Origin: Tessaracoccus lapidicaptus
GTDB lineage: Bacteria; Actinomycetota; Actinomycetes; Propionibacteriales; Propionibacteriaceae
NCBI RefSeq assembly: GCF_001693815.1
Contig: NZ_MBQD01000011.1
Location: 1-64,000 of the forward strand
Length of the DNA: 64,000 bases
Direction: 5' to 3'
Made by a program: the position numbers and the translations under genes. Within the stretch, counting starts at the first letter, position 1. Each line of letters begins with the position of its first letter. The notes under the pieces were generated by a model. It saw only the letters and a program-made list of their open reading frames with translations, had not been told where the DNA came from and searched no databases. Shown here piece after piece: positions 45,708 to 54,200 of this stretch.

Positions 45708-45922
45708 TCTCGCACGCCGGGCGCACTCGCCTTCTTGAACCTCTGCTGGGCACCCTGCTTCGTGAGGCCGTAGAGCTCGCCGATCCGCGACCACGACGCA
45801 CCCGCCCGCCGCGCTTCCGCCACAGCGTCGAGTTCCCGTTCCTCGGCCGCCTCGCGCGTGCGCCGCGCCGCATCCAGCGCGGCGAGGGATGCGGCGCGGG
45901 GATCCGGACTCTTGTCGGCCAT
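45704..45922 (-). CDS. Small helix-turn-helix-like protein coupled to tetR
   Basis: A 72-residue charged protein. The C-terminal half (AGASWSRIGELYGLTKQGAQQRF) has the spacing of a helix-turn-helix as in AsnC-type or sigma-like small regulators; the N-terminal half is an Ala/Arg/Glu helix. TACGAT on this strand (45934-45929) lies 6 nt before ATG 45922, a leaderless start. Function unknown. It faces the 23-bp repeat array, which may be its operator or that of the TetR. Confidence 0.7.
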   Translation of the reverse strand: MADKSPDPRAASLAALDAARRTREAAEERELDAVAEARRAGASWSRIGELYGLTKQGAQQRFKKASAPGVRE

Positions 45923-45947
45923 GGTGGCATCGTAGCCCCGCGCCGCC

Positions 45948-46010
45948 GTCAATGAGTGCTTGACACTAGCGTCAATGCCTGGTTGACTTGCGTGTCAACG
46001 AGCCATTGAC
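45948..46010. repeat. Three 23-bp-spaced palindromes GTCAA-N7-TTGAC (operator array)
   Basis: GTCAA-N7-TTGAC occurs at 45948-45964, 45971-45987 and 45994-46010, each starting exactly 23 bp after the previous one. All six 5-bp arms are perfect; the 7-nt spacers and 6-nt gaps are not conserved. The array fills the gap between the divergent HTH gene and the Lys-rich peptide gene, so it can control either. A 23-bp period places the sites about two helical turns apart. Confidence 0.85.
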
Positions 46011-46027
46011 GTAGTGGAGGTGATCTC

Positions 46028-46138
46028 ATGGCGAAGAAGAAGGACAAGAAGAAGGACAAGGTGGTCAAGGCCGCGAAGGCTGCGAAGGCTGACAAGAAGT
46101 CGGCCAAGGCCAAGAAGGCCAAGAAGTCGAAGAAGTGA
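46028..46138 (+). CDS. 36-residue Lys-rich basic peptide
   Basis: Encodes a peptide with 19 lysines in 36 residues; the rest is nearly all Ala, Asp, Ser and Val (starts MAKKKDKKKDK, ends AKKAKKSKK). The composition resembles histone H1-like or HupB tails, so nucleic-acid binding is likely but unproven. The ribosome binding site GGAGGTGATC (46016-46025) is a perfect match to the 16S anti-Shine-Dalgarno. A strong terminator follows 17 nt after the stop, so this is a complete one-gene unit. It is too short for usual gene-length cut-offs. Confidence 0.78.
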   Translation: MAKKKDKKKDKVVKAAKAAKADKKSAKAKKAKKSKK

Positions 46139-46154
46139 CCGCGCACTGATGCGT

Positions 46155-46187
46155 GAAGGCCGGCCCTCGGCACAGGGGCCGGCCTTC
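46155..46187 (+). terminator. Strong hairpin after the Lys-rich peptide gene
   Basis: GAAGGCCGGCCC (46155-46166) pairs perfectly with GGGCCGGCCTTC (46176-46187), loop of 9 nt. It also lies at the end of the convergent tag gene, so it may serve both. Confidence 0.8.
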
Positions 46188-46189
46188 CT

Positions 46190-46768
46190 TCATGTCCGGG
46201 GGGTTGTCCCGGCGAGCCAGCACCCTTGAATGTGGTCGTCGACCATGCCCACCGCCTCCATGAGGGCGTAGATGATGGTGGGTCCGACGAACCGGAAGCC
46301 GTGCTGCTTGAGGGCGGCGCTGGCCGCCATGGAGCCGTCGGTCTTGGCCGGCAGGTCCGCGAAGCTCAGCGGTGGCCGCGGCCGGGGCGCGGGGGCGTGC
46401 CCCTGGATGAGGTCGGTCAGTCTGAACCCCTCGTCGTGCATGGCCAGCAGCGCGCGGGCGTTACCGATGGCCGCGGTGATCTTGGCGCGGTTCCTGACGA
46501 TGCCCGTATTCGACATGAGCCGCTCGACGTCCTCGTCGTCGAACTCCGCCACGGCGGCGGGGTTGAATCCGTGGAAGGCCTCCCGGAAGGCGTCGCGCTT
46601 CCGCAGAATCGTCAGCCACGAGAGGCCCGCCTGGAAGCCCTCCAGAACCAGGCGCTCGTACATGGCGCGCTCGTCCGGCGTGTCGGGGACGGGCCTGCCC
46701 CACTCCTCGTCGTGGTAGGCGGCGTAGAGCGGGTCCCCCGACCCGAAACAGCGAATCTTGTCATCCAT
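46190..46768 (-). CDS. tag: DNA-3-methyladenine glycosylase I
   Basis: A 192-residue base-excision repair enzyme removing 3-methyladenine. Family motifs: RCFGSGDPLYAAYHDEEWGRP, the Glu-containing LEGFQAGLSWLTILRKR, and the C-terminal GPTIIYALMEAVGMVDDHIQGC with zinc-ligand Cys/His residues. AAGGGG precedes ATG 46768. Confidence 0.95.
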   Translation of the reverse strand: MDDKIRCFGSGDPLYAAYHDEEWGRPVPDTPDERAMYERLVLEGFQAGLSWLTILRKRDAFREAFHGFNPAAVAEFDDEDVERLMSNTGIVRNRAKITAAIGNARALLAMHDEGFRLTDLIQGHAPAPRPRPPLSFADLPAKTDGSMAASAALKQHGFRFVGPTIIYALMEAVGMVDDHIQGCWLAGTTPRT

Positions 46769-46913
46769 GGCAACCCCTTCGTCATCCGTAGTGTGCCTCG
46801 TCACACTGGGCGGTGAGGTCGGTGCCGTTCCGCGGTCGGCATGGATTGTGGACAACTGATCGGCGTTGTCCCCAGCGTCGAAAGATGTCGGTCATGCGTT
46901 CTATTATGGGGTC

Positions 46914-48293
46914 ATGGATGTGGAACGGGCTCGGCACCTCGCCGATGGTCTGCGGGCGGCGCGGCTCGCCCGGCGTCGTGCGGAGGCGGAGGAGTTGCGG
47001 CTGATCACGCAGTTGGCGTGCGGCTATCACCTCGAGACGGAGTCGGACGCCCACGACGCGCTCTATGAGCAGGACGAGCCGGTCGGCGGAGACGGCTGCC
47101 CGCTGGTGTCGGAGTGGTTGTCCCTCGAACTGGCCGCACTCCTCGGCTGCACGTCCCGGCAGGCGACGTCCCTGATCGGTCGCGCCCTGAATCTCAGGTA
47201 TCGGCATCCCCGGTTATGGACGGCGGTCCAGCAGGTGGAACTGGATCCGCATCGGGCGGCCGCGGCCGCGGCACGCTGCGAGAGCCTGCCGCCGGACGTG
47301 GCCGACGAGGTCGGCGTCCGGTGGGCCGCCGCCCAACACCGGCTGAGCTGGGGCGCGGCCATGAATCTGATGGACCGGCTCATCATCGAGGCCGCTCCCG
47401 AGATCGCTGCGGAGCGCGAGCGGCGGACCCTCAACGGCAGGTACGTGTCGATCTCGCGGTACCGCGAGGGATCGATGCAGGTCTCGGCGCAACTAGACGT
47501 CCTGGATGCGAAGTACCTCGAGGCGGCCGTGTCCCAGATCAGTGGGCTGCTCGTCGACGACGGTGCGGCCGCCGGCTGCGATGCGGACCAGGTCCGCGCC
47601 AAGGCGCTCGGCGTGCTCGCCAACCCGGCCTACGCCTTGGCCCTGCAGCAGCGGGCGGCCATGCAACCCCGCCTCATCGAGGAGCGGGCCCCAGGGCGGT
47701 CGCCCATCCATGGGGATGAGCCGGAACCTGATCCCATGGACGGCGAGCGACGGCCGCATCCGGCCGACTGCGCGGGCCACGTGTGCGGCACGATCACCGT
47801 GCCGCTGACCCAGCTGAGGCCCGCCACGGACGTCGTCGTTCACATCCCGGCCACCGCCGTCGAGGGCCTCGCCGGCGGCGCGCGCGTGGAGCGGGCCGGG
47901 TGGCTCACGATGGAGACCCTCAAGGACCTGCTCGGGGACAGGAAAGTGGCGGTGCGGCCGGTGATCGACCTGCCCGAGATCCCGGCCGAGGACCCGTACC
48001 GGCCGTCGGCGAGGCTACGGGAGGCCGTGATTCAGCTGTTCCCGACGGAGGCGTTCCCCTATTCCGAGACGGCGTCGAGGGCTCTGGAGCAGGACCACAC
48101 GCGCGCGTTCCGGACGGGGCCGCCACGGCAGAGCCGCATCGGAAACCTGGCGCCGCTGCGCACCCGGACCCACCGCGCGAAGACTGCTGGGCACTGGTGG
48201 TATGACCAGCCCGCTCCGGGGTGCCTGATCTGGCGAAGTCCGTTGGGTTATCGCTACCGCGTCACCCCCCACGGGACCTATCCCCTCAACTGA
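46914..48293 (+). CDS. DUF222 protein with degenerate HNH-like C-terminus
   Basis: A 459-residue protein of the actinobacterial DUF222/13E12-repeat type: an N-terminal helical DUF222 region (SLELAALLGCTSRQATSLIGRAL; ERRTLNGRYVSISRYREGSMQVSAQLD) and a C-terminal part where an HNH nuclease normally lies. Here the zinc cysteines are missing (FPYSETASRALEQDHTRAF; NLAPLRTRTHRAKT), with some His left, so cleavage activity is doubtful. TATTAT at 46902-46907 is 6 nt before ATG 46914: leaderless start. Confidence 0.82.
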   Translation: MDVERARHLADGLRAARLARRRAEAEELRLITQLACGYHLETESDAHDALYEQDEPVGGDGCPLVSEWLSLELAALLGCTSRQATSLIGRALNLRYRHPRLWTAVQQVELDPHRAAAAAARCESLPPDVADEVGVRWAAAQHRLSWGAAMNLMDRLIIEAAPEIAAERERRTLNGRYVSISRYREGSMQVSAQLDVLDAKYLEAAVSQISGLLVDDGAAAGCDADQVRAKALGVLANPAYALALQQRAAMQPRLIEERAPGRSPIHGDEPEPDPMDGERRPHPADCAGHVCGTITVPLTQLRPATDVVVHIPATAVEGLAGGARVERAGWLTMETLKDLLGDRKVAVRPVIDLPEIPAEDPYRPSARLREAVIQLFPTEAFPYSETASRALEQDHTRAFRTGPPRQSRIGNLAPLRTRTHRAKTAGHWWYDQPAPGCLIWRSPLGYRYRVTPHGTYPLN

Positions 48294-48310
48294 TTCCCGC
48301 CCATGGCCGA

Positions 48311-48338
48311 GCCCGCCACCGAAGACCGGTGAGCGGGC
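48311..48338 (+). terminator. Hairpin after the DUF222 gene
   Basis: GCCCGC (48311-48316) pairs with GCGGGC (48333-48338) and CACCG (48317-48321) with CGGTG (48327-48331), with one bulged A. Loop of 5 nt; no U tract. Confidence 0.5.
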
Positions 48339-48408
48339 CGTCGGTGCGTGCCCGCGGGTGGCTGGGCGCGGGTGGGCTGTATAGACTCGGGCGAGGCCCT
48401 CGGGCCGT

Positions 48409-48487
48409 TCCCCGGTTGGTCTTTCGGTAGGGCCCGCCTGACTTTGAATCAGGATTAGCGCAGCAGGTTCGACTCCTGCCCGGGGAG
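48409..48487 (+). tRNA. tRNA-Gln (anticodon TTG), slightly enlarged
   Basis: Acceptor TCCCCGG/CCGGGGA gives the U1-A72 pair and G73 discriminator typical of glutamine tRNAs. D-stem GGTC/GGCC, anticodon arm CCTGA-CTTTGAA-TCAGG (TTG) and T-arm GCAGG-TTCGACT-CCTGC are intact. The variable region is 9 nt and the gene is 79 nt long, more than usual; no CCA is encoded (CCG follows). A TATAGA -10-like element lies at 48380-48385. Confidence 0.8.
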
Positions 48488-48493
48488 CCGAAG

Positions 48494-48670
48494 TCAGTCC
48501 GGCGTCTGCGTGGACTCGCGACGGGTCTCCTCGGGGTGGAGGGTGCGATCCTCGGACTCCTCCAGAATGGCGCGCGCCTGAGCCTCGGGGTCGTCGCTGC
48601 CCGCAGCCAACTCCTCGGGGAGGAGCGCTTCGCGGCCCTCGGTCTGGTGGTCGTCGTGTGATTCGGTCAT
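48494..48670 (-). CDS. Small acidic conserved protein (58 residues)
   Basis: A 58-residue acidic protein (starts MTESHDDHQTEG; core LLPEELAAGSDDPEAQARAILEESEDR). The core pattern PEE-x-AGSDDPxAQAxAILE is common in short uncharacterised actinobacterial proteins. TAGGGT on this strand (48682-48677) lies 6 nt before the ATG, a leaderless start. The stop is 7 nt from the convergent tRNA-Gln gene. Function unknown. Confidence 0.72.
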   Translation of the reverse strand: MTESHDDHQTEGREALLPEELAAGSDDPEAQARAILEESEDRTLHPEETRRESTQTPD

Positions 48671-48756
48671 GACCCGACCCTAACTCTCGGTACGCCCGGC
48701 CCCAGCAGTCTTTGTGATGAGCGTGACGGTCGCCGCTGGGAGCCTACGATGCGGAG

Positions 48757-49014
48757 ATGAGCGCCATTGCGACTTCCTTCAACCGCTCGTCGTTCGGCCG
48801 GTGGATCAACAGTCCGGCGGGGCGCGTCTTCCGCACGGTGGCCGGGGTGGCCTTCATCGCCGCGGGGCTGGTCCGGAGAGGAAAACCGGGCAGCCTCGCG
48901 CTACTGGCCTGGGGGATCCTGCCGCTCAGCGCCGGCACGCTCGATGTCTGTTACGTGAGCGCTTCTTTGGCCGGACCTCTGCGTGGGCAGAAATGCCGGG
49001 ACGAGGCCCTCTAG
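48757..49014 (+). CDS. Small DUF2892-like membrane protein
   Basis: An 85-residue protein with a hydrophobic pair (~residues 24-40 and 46-65) and the pattern NSPAGRVFRTVAGVAFIAAGL...LPLSAGTLDVCYVS, as in DUF2892/YgaP-type inner-membrane proteins. TACGAT (48745-48750) is 6 nt before the ATG, and GCGGAG could also act as a weak ribosome site. Function unknown. Confidence 0.72.
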   Translation: MSAIATSFNRSSFGRWINSPAGRVFRTVAGVAFIAAGLVRRGKPGSLALLAWGILPLSAGTLDVCYVSASLAGPLRGQKCRDEAL

Positions 49015-49023
49015 GCTCGGTGC

Positions 49024-49377
49024 ATGGCGACACTTACTCCCATCACTGAATCCACCGCCCACCTGGACCTGGCCACCGCGCTGCCTGTGGTTCGCGAGTC
49101 GACGACCTCGCGCGTGCTGGTCAACAACGACCTCATGCGCGTGGTCCAGTTCACCTTCGATGCGGGCGAGATGCTGACCGAGCACACCTCGCCGCGGGCG
49201 GTGGTCGTTCAACTCGTCAGCGGCCGGATGCGGTTCACCGTCGACGGAGACGAGCACCTGATGGGGGACGGCGACATCATCTACCTCGCGCCAGGCGCGG
49301 CCCACGCCCTGGTCGCCGACACCGCGTGCCGGATGACCCTGGTGATGGTCGATGTGGCCGTCGCGACGGGGGTGTGA
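49024..49377 (+). CDS. Cupin-domain protein
   Basis: A 117-residue single cupin barrel. The first motif carries FDAGEMLTEHTSPRAVVVQLVSGRMRFTVDG and the second GDIIYLAPGAAHALVA; some metal-ligand positions (H...H) are present. Likely a small metal-dependent sensor or enzyme of unknown substrate. TAGGCT (49012-49017) is 6 nt before ATG 49024. Its stop overlaps the next gene's GTG. Confidence 0.85.
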   Translation: MATLTPITESTAHLDLATALPVVRESTTSRVLVNNDLMRVVQFTFDAGEMLTEHTSPRAVVVQLVSGRMRFTVDGDEHLMGDGDIIYLAPGAAHALVADTACRMTLVMVDVAVATGV

Positions 49378-50603
49378 GAGACGTGAAGATCGGGGTCATC
49401 GGAACCGGCCAGTTCGCGCGCAGCTTCATCGCCCTGTGGCAGCTCCATCCTGCGGTCGAGGCCGTGTATGTGACCGACCTCGTCGCGGAGCGGGCCGCGC
49501 AGCACGTCGAGCAGTACGACCTGGCGGGCAGCTTCCCCGACGTTGACGCACTGCTGGCCTCGGACGTCGACTCGGTCGCCATCATGACCCAGCGCTGGAC
49601 CCACGGCGAGCTGGCCCTCAGGGCACTTGAGGCCGGCAAACACGTGTACTCCGCTGTCCCCATGGCGATCACCGCGGAGGAGATCGCGGCCATCGTGGCC
49701 AAGGTCGAAGAGACGGGCCTCATCTACATGATGGGGGAGACCAGCTACTACAACCCTGCGGTGATCTACGCCCGCACGAGGATCGCCGAGGGCCGCTTCG
49801 GCCGCGTCTTCTACTCCGAGGGCGACTACGTCCACGACATGGACAACGGCTTCTCCGCCGCCTACCGGTTCAGCGGCGGGGAGGACTGGAAGTCGACCGC
49901 CAGCTACCCGCCCATGCTCTACCCCACCCACGCCATCGGCGGGGTACTCGGGGCGCTGCCGACTTACGCGACGTCCGTGTCGTGCCTGGGCATCGTCGAC
50001 ACCGGGACCGACGGCATCTTCGACGCGACGCTGTCGCGGTGGGGCAACGACTTCTCGAACATGACCGCACTGTTCGAGCTCGCCGACGGCGGCGCGATGC
50101 GCACCAACGAGTTCCGCCGCGTGGGCTACTGGAAGGGACACGAGTCGCGGTTCCGCTTCTACGGCACCGAGGAGGTCTTCGAGCAGTCCGGAAACGGTGC
50201 GACGCTGAGCGTCAAGACTGAGGGGGAGGACTACGCCAAGGGCGACACCCTCGACGTGAGCGACCTCCTCGCCACCGGGCCCGGCGAGCTGCCGGAGGGC
50301 TTCGGCGACGTCGACCCCGCCCTGATGCAGAGCTTCGCTTCCGGCAGCGCCAAGGTCCAGGACCGCTCCCGCCTCCCGCGTGAGTTCGACGGCGCCCACA
50401 ACGGCCACGAGGGCAGCCACCACTACCTGGCCGACGACTTCGTGCGCGCCGTCACGACCCGCACCCAGCCGCCGGTCAACGCGTGGCGGGCGGCCCGATT
50501 TACGCTGCCCGGCGTGATCGCCTTCGAGTCCGCACGGCAGGGCGGTGCACGGCTTCCCATCCCGGACCACGGCGACGGCCCGGCCGATCCCGGCTGGGAC
50601 TGA
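49374..50603 (+). CDS. Gfo/Idh/MocA-family NAD(P)-dependent oxidoreductase
   Basis: A 409-residue sugar or inositol dehydrogenase-like protein. The Rossmann start KIGVIGTGQFARSFI and the AGKHVYSAVPMAIT motif (usually EKP) are present; the latter lacks the usual catalytic lysine. Substrate not predictable. GTG 49374 overlaps the cupin stop by 4 nt; GTG 49383 is a close alternative. Confidence 0.85.
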   Translation: MRDVKIGVIGTGQFARSFIALWQLHPAVEAVYVTDLVAERAAQHVEQYDLAGSFPDVDALLASDVDSVAIMTQRWTHGELALRALEAGKHVYSAVPMAITAEEIAAIVAKVEETGLIYMMGETSYYNPAVIYARTRIAEGRFGRVFYSEGDYVHDMDNGFSAAYRFSGGEDWKSTASYPPMLYPTHAIGGVLGALPTYATSVSCLGIVDTGTDGIFDATLSRWGNDFSNMTALFELADGGAMRTNEFRRVGYWKGHESRFRFYGTEEVFEQSGNGATLSVKTEGEDYAKGDTLDVSDLLATGPGELPEGFGDVDPALMQSFASGSAKVQDRSRLPREFDGAHNGHEGSHHYLADDFVRAVTTRTQPPVNAWRAARFTLPGVIAFESARQGGARLPIPDHGDGPADPGWD

Positions 50604-50648
50604 CCCAACCCCCGGGGGTGGTCTGAGCGCCCGAGCTATCGTCGAGGC

Positions 50649-51149
50649 ATGGCGCTCAGACCACGGCCCGACCCGACCGGCCCCGGGCAGGAGTCGGTGT
50701 GGGATTACCCGCGCCCGCCCGCGCTCCGCACATGCAGCCTGCCGATCGAGGTGATCCTCGGCGGCGAGGTCATCTGCCGCACGTCCCACTCCTGGCAGGT
50801 CCTGGAGACGAGCCATCCACCGACGTACTACCTGCCCCGCTCTGCTTTCGTCCCTGGAGCCCTGCGGCCGGCGGAGGGTCGCTCGTTCTGCGAGTGGAAG
50901 GGCGCGGCGCGGTATCTCGACGTGCACGGCGGCGGACGCACGGTGCCCTCGGCCGCCTGGTACTACCCGGCGCCGACGGACCCTTTCGCGGCGCTGCTCG
51001 ACCATGTGGCCCTGTACGCCGGGCCGATGGACGCATGCCTCGTCGGCGGAGAGAGGGTGACCCCCCAGCCCGGAGGGTTCTACGGCGGGTGGATCACCTC
51101 CGCGGTCGCCGGCCCCTTCAAGGGCGTGCCTGGCTCCATGGGCTGGTGA
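50649..51149 (+). CDS. DUF427 domain protein
   Basis: A 166-residue protein with the DUF427 pattern (SHPPTYYLPRSAF; FCEWKGAARYLDV; AAWYYPAPTDPFA; GGWITSAVAGPFKG). DUF427 proteins are common in actinobacteria and have no proven role. TATCGT (50637-50642) is 6 nt before ATG 50649, a leaderless start. Confidence 0.86.
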   Translation: MALRPRPDPTGPGQESVWDYPRPPALRTCSLPIEVILGGEVICRTSHSWQVLETSHPPTYYLPRSAFVPGALRPAEGRSFCEWKGAARYLDVHGGGRTVPSAAWYYPAPTDPFAALLDHVALYAGPMDACLVGGERVTPQPGGFYGGWITSAVAGPFKGVPGSMGW

Positions 51150-51161
51150 CGGCCAATCTGA

Positions 51162-51197
51162 CCGGCCCGCGGGGAGACAGAACTCCACGCGGGCCGG
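51162..51197. terminator. Bidirectional hairpin between the DUF427 and GH16 genes
   Basis: CCGGCCCGCG (51162-51171) pairs with CGCGGGCCGG (51188-51197), continued by GGAG/CTCC (51173-51176, 51183-51186) around one mismatch; loop of 6 nt. The two genes converge here. Confidence 0.75.
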
Positions 51198-51224
51198 CCA
51201 GGCTCATCTCACCCGAGGATCAGC

Positions 51225-54200
51225 TCACGCCACCTCCAGCTCGAACGACCCGGCGTCGGGGCCCGCACCCTGCGGACGGGCGACGCCGCGCTGGTCCGTG
51301 TCAGGGCCGGACGCATCGCCCGCGTCGAGGGCGGGGCTGCCGGGCAACAGGGCGTGGGTCAGCGTCGGCCCTCCGTTGTCGGCCAGCGGGCCGAGCAGGG
51401 CGTCGTCGACGACCACATCCGTGGATGCCGCCGCGCCACAGGTGGCGTCGCCCAGAACGTTGGCGCCGAGCGACTCCATCGCGAACGCGCCCCCGTAGAA
51501 GACGATGCACTCGTCGCCGGAGTTCCCTGAGACGATCGATCCCTGCAGCGAGGCGCTTCCGTTCGGCGCACCGAACGAGCCGAGGAACAGCCCGCCCGCG
51601 GTGCCGCCGGGTGCAGTGTTGCCGGTGACGGTCGACGCCGAGATGGTCATCTCGCCGTCGGTGTGGAACACGCCGCCACCGTGCCAGCCCGTGGAGGTGT
51701 TGCCGCTGATCGTGCTGTTGACGATCGTGGTGTTCCCGAGCGACCGGATGCCCCCGCCGACGTCGTTGGCGGAGTTGCCGCTGATGGTCGAGCGCTCGAT
51801 GGTGACGGTCGAGTTGAAGAACCCGTACACCCCGCCGCCGGCCCCGCCCGTGACAGAGTTGTCGCGGACCGTGCTGTCGCGCAGAACCAGCGTGGCGCCG
51901 TCGCCGTTGTAGATCCCGGCGCCGCCCTTCCAGAACTCGACGGCGCCGGTGGTGACCGTGTTGTCGGCGACCACGACGTGGTCCAGCGTCAGGTGCCCGT
52001 TGTTGAGCACGCCGCCGGCCAGGTCAAACCCGTAGCCGTCGCGCAGCGTCAGCCCGGTGACGGTGGCGGTCACACCCGTGTTGACGACGAGCGCGCGCCT
52101 TGCGTCCTGGCCGCTGACGGCCACGCCGGGCGCCGCCGACGCGTCGATCGTGACGTCCTTGCCCAGCGTGAGCTCGGAGCCGCTCAGGATCGTGGCGCCC
52201 GCCAGGTCCTCGGCGAAGGTGACCGTCCCGTCGGCGCACACCGCGCCCAGCGCGGAGCGCAGGGATCCCGGACCGCTGTCCGCGTCGGTGGTGACCTCCA
52301 TGGTGGAGGAGCAGGCCAGGCGCAGGTCGTCGACGAGGACGGACTCGCCGCGCTTGGTCTGGGCGCTCAGCGAGATGGCCCGGACGTCGGTGAGGTCGAG
52401 CGTGGCGCCGTCCTCATTGAGGAAGGAGCTGAACGGAAGGTTCACCGTGCGCCATCCGGCGACGTCGTCGCGGAAGGTGGAGGTGAACGTCACCGGACGG
52501 GTCGCCGGCTGGTAGACGCGGACGTAGTCGACCTTCAGCGTCTGCGGGAACGTCGTGTTCTCGCCGACTGTGCCGCCGAAGTTGCCGCCGACCGCGGTGT
52601 TCATGATGAGGAAGAACGGGTGCTCGAAGACCCACTGGTTGGGATCCACATCAGCGGGGGCAGCATCGTGGAACTCGATGCCGTCCACCGTCCAGGTGAT
52701 CTCTCCCGGTGCCCATTCGACGGCGAAGGTGTGGAAGTCGTCGGCGACGGGGACGTCGAAGTCGTACGTGCCGCCGAAGGACTGGCCACCCGAGTAGCCC
52801 GGTCCGTGGATGGTGCCGAACACCGTGTTCGGGTTGCGGCCCACGTTCTCCATGATGTCGATCTCACCCGACGCCGGCCAGGGGTTGCGGTTGATGTCGC
52901 TGCCGAGCGCCCACACCGCGGGCCACAGGCCCGAACCGGAGGGCACCTGCGCGCGCGACTCGATGCGCCCGTACTGGAACTCGGCCTTGTCCTGGGTCAC
53001 CAGGCGGGCAGAGGTGTAGAGGCAGGGACCGTAGTAGCACTGCTGCGCCGTCTCGGGGTCGGTCTCGCGGGTCGTGATGACCAGGTTGCCCTCGCCGTCG
53101 GTGGCCACGTTGTCCGTGCTGTCGGTGTAGTACTGCAGCTCGTCGTTGCCCCAGCCCGGCTTGCCGATGATCGTGCCGTCGCCGATCTCAGGGGTCCAGA
53201 TGTCGGGGTTCGGCGCGGTGCCAGCCGGGGTGTCGAACTCGTCGGCCCAGGCGAGCTCCCAGGTCGCGGGATCGGCGTAGCCGACCTGCGCGGCGTCGTT
53301 CTCGATGCCGACGCTGACCTTCTTGCCCGTGCCCTGTCCGTAGTAGAGGAACTCGAGCCCGGCCGAGCTGCTCCAGTCCTGGGCCGCGGGGAACTCGCGG
53401 CGCACGGCGGTGTTGCCCGAAGTGGGGAGCGAGGCCTCAAGCACGTTCTCGTAGGCGTCCTGGCCGGGGACCTCCAGCGGGTCGCCGGCCGGGATCTCGC
53501 GGGTGTCGACGGTGGCGCGCTTGCCGGCGTCCCAGAAGTACGCTCCGGCTTCGAACCCGTCGATGAGGCTCGGATCGTGGCTCTCGTCGTCGAGCACCAG
53601 GACGCGCGTCAGCGGGGGCCGTCCCATGTCGGCGCCCACCGGATTGCTCAGCTCGACCACCACGCCGCGCTCGCCCTGGTAGGCGTCGTCATCGATCGTC
53701 TCGACGGCGATCGTCGCGCGGGTCTGGTTGGGTGCGAAGGTCACCGTCCCGGAGGCGGGGGTGTAGTCCCGCTCGGGTGTGGCGGTGCCGGTGGTGGTGG
53801 CCCAGTCGACGGTGACCGGCTCGGCCGATGGCTTGCTCAGCTTCAGTTCGACCGACGCGGTCTTCCCCTCGACCACCTGGGTGTCCGCGACCGAGAAGCC
53901 GACGGTGAGGGGCCGTTCCGGCGCGACGCCGTAGAGGGTGAAGTCGTCGAGGTAGTAGGACTGGGTGCCGCTCGTCGCGAGCGTCCCGAACGCCCAGCCG
54001 TGGACCTCGGTGAGGCCGAAGCCGTCGTTGGGGGCGCCGTTGCCGATCTCCTTGCGCGCCATGTCGGTGAACGGCAGCTGGATCGTCTTCCAGCCCGTGA
54101 AGTTGTCGACGAAGGCCGCGCTGAAGCGCTCGGCGGTGTCGGTCGTGGTCCCGGGGGCGGTGTTGTCGATGACGTCGATGAAGAGGTTCGTGCCGGTGTT

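Noticed and set aside
45948-46010. The 23-bp repeats as a short CRISPR array
   Set aside because: Only 17-bp palindromes with 6-nt gaps; CRISPR needs longer conserved repeats and ~30-nt spacers, and no cas gene is present.
45960-46010. TTGAC motifs of the array as ordinary -35 elements
   Set aside because: No -10-like hexamer falls 16-18 nt after any of them; their paired, inverted arrangement fits operators better.
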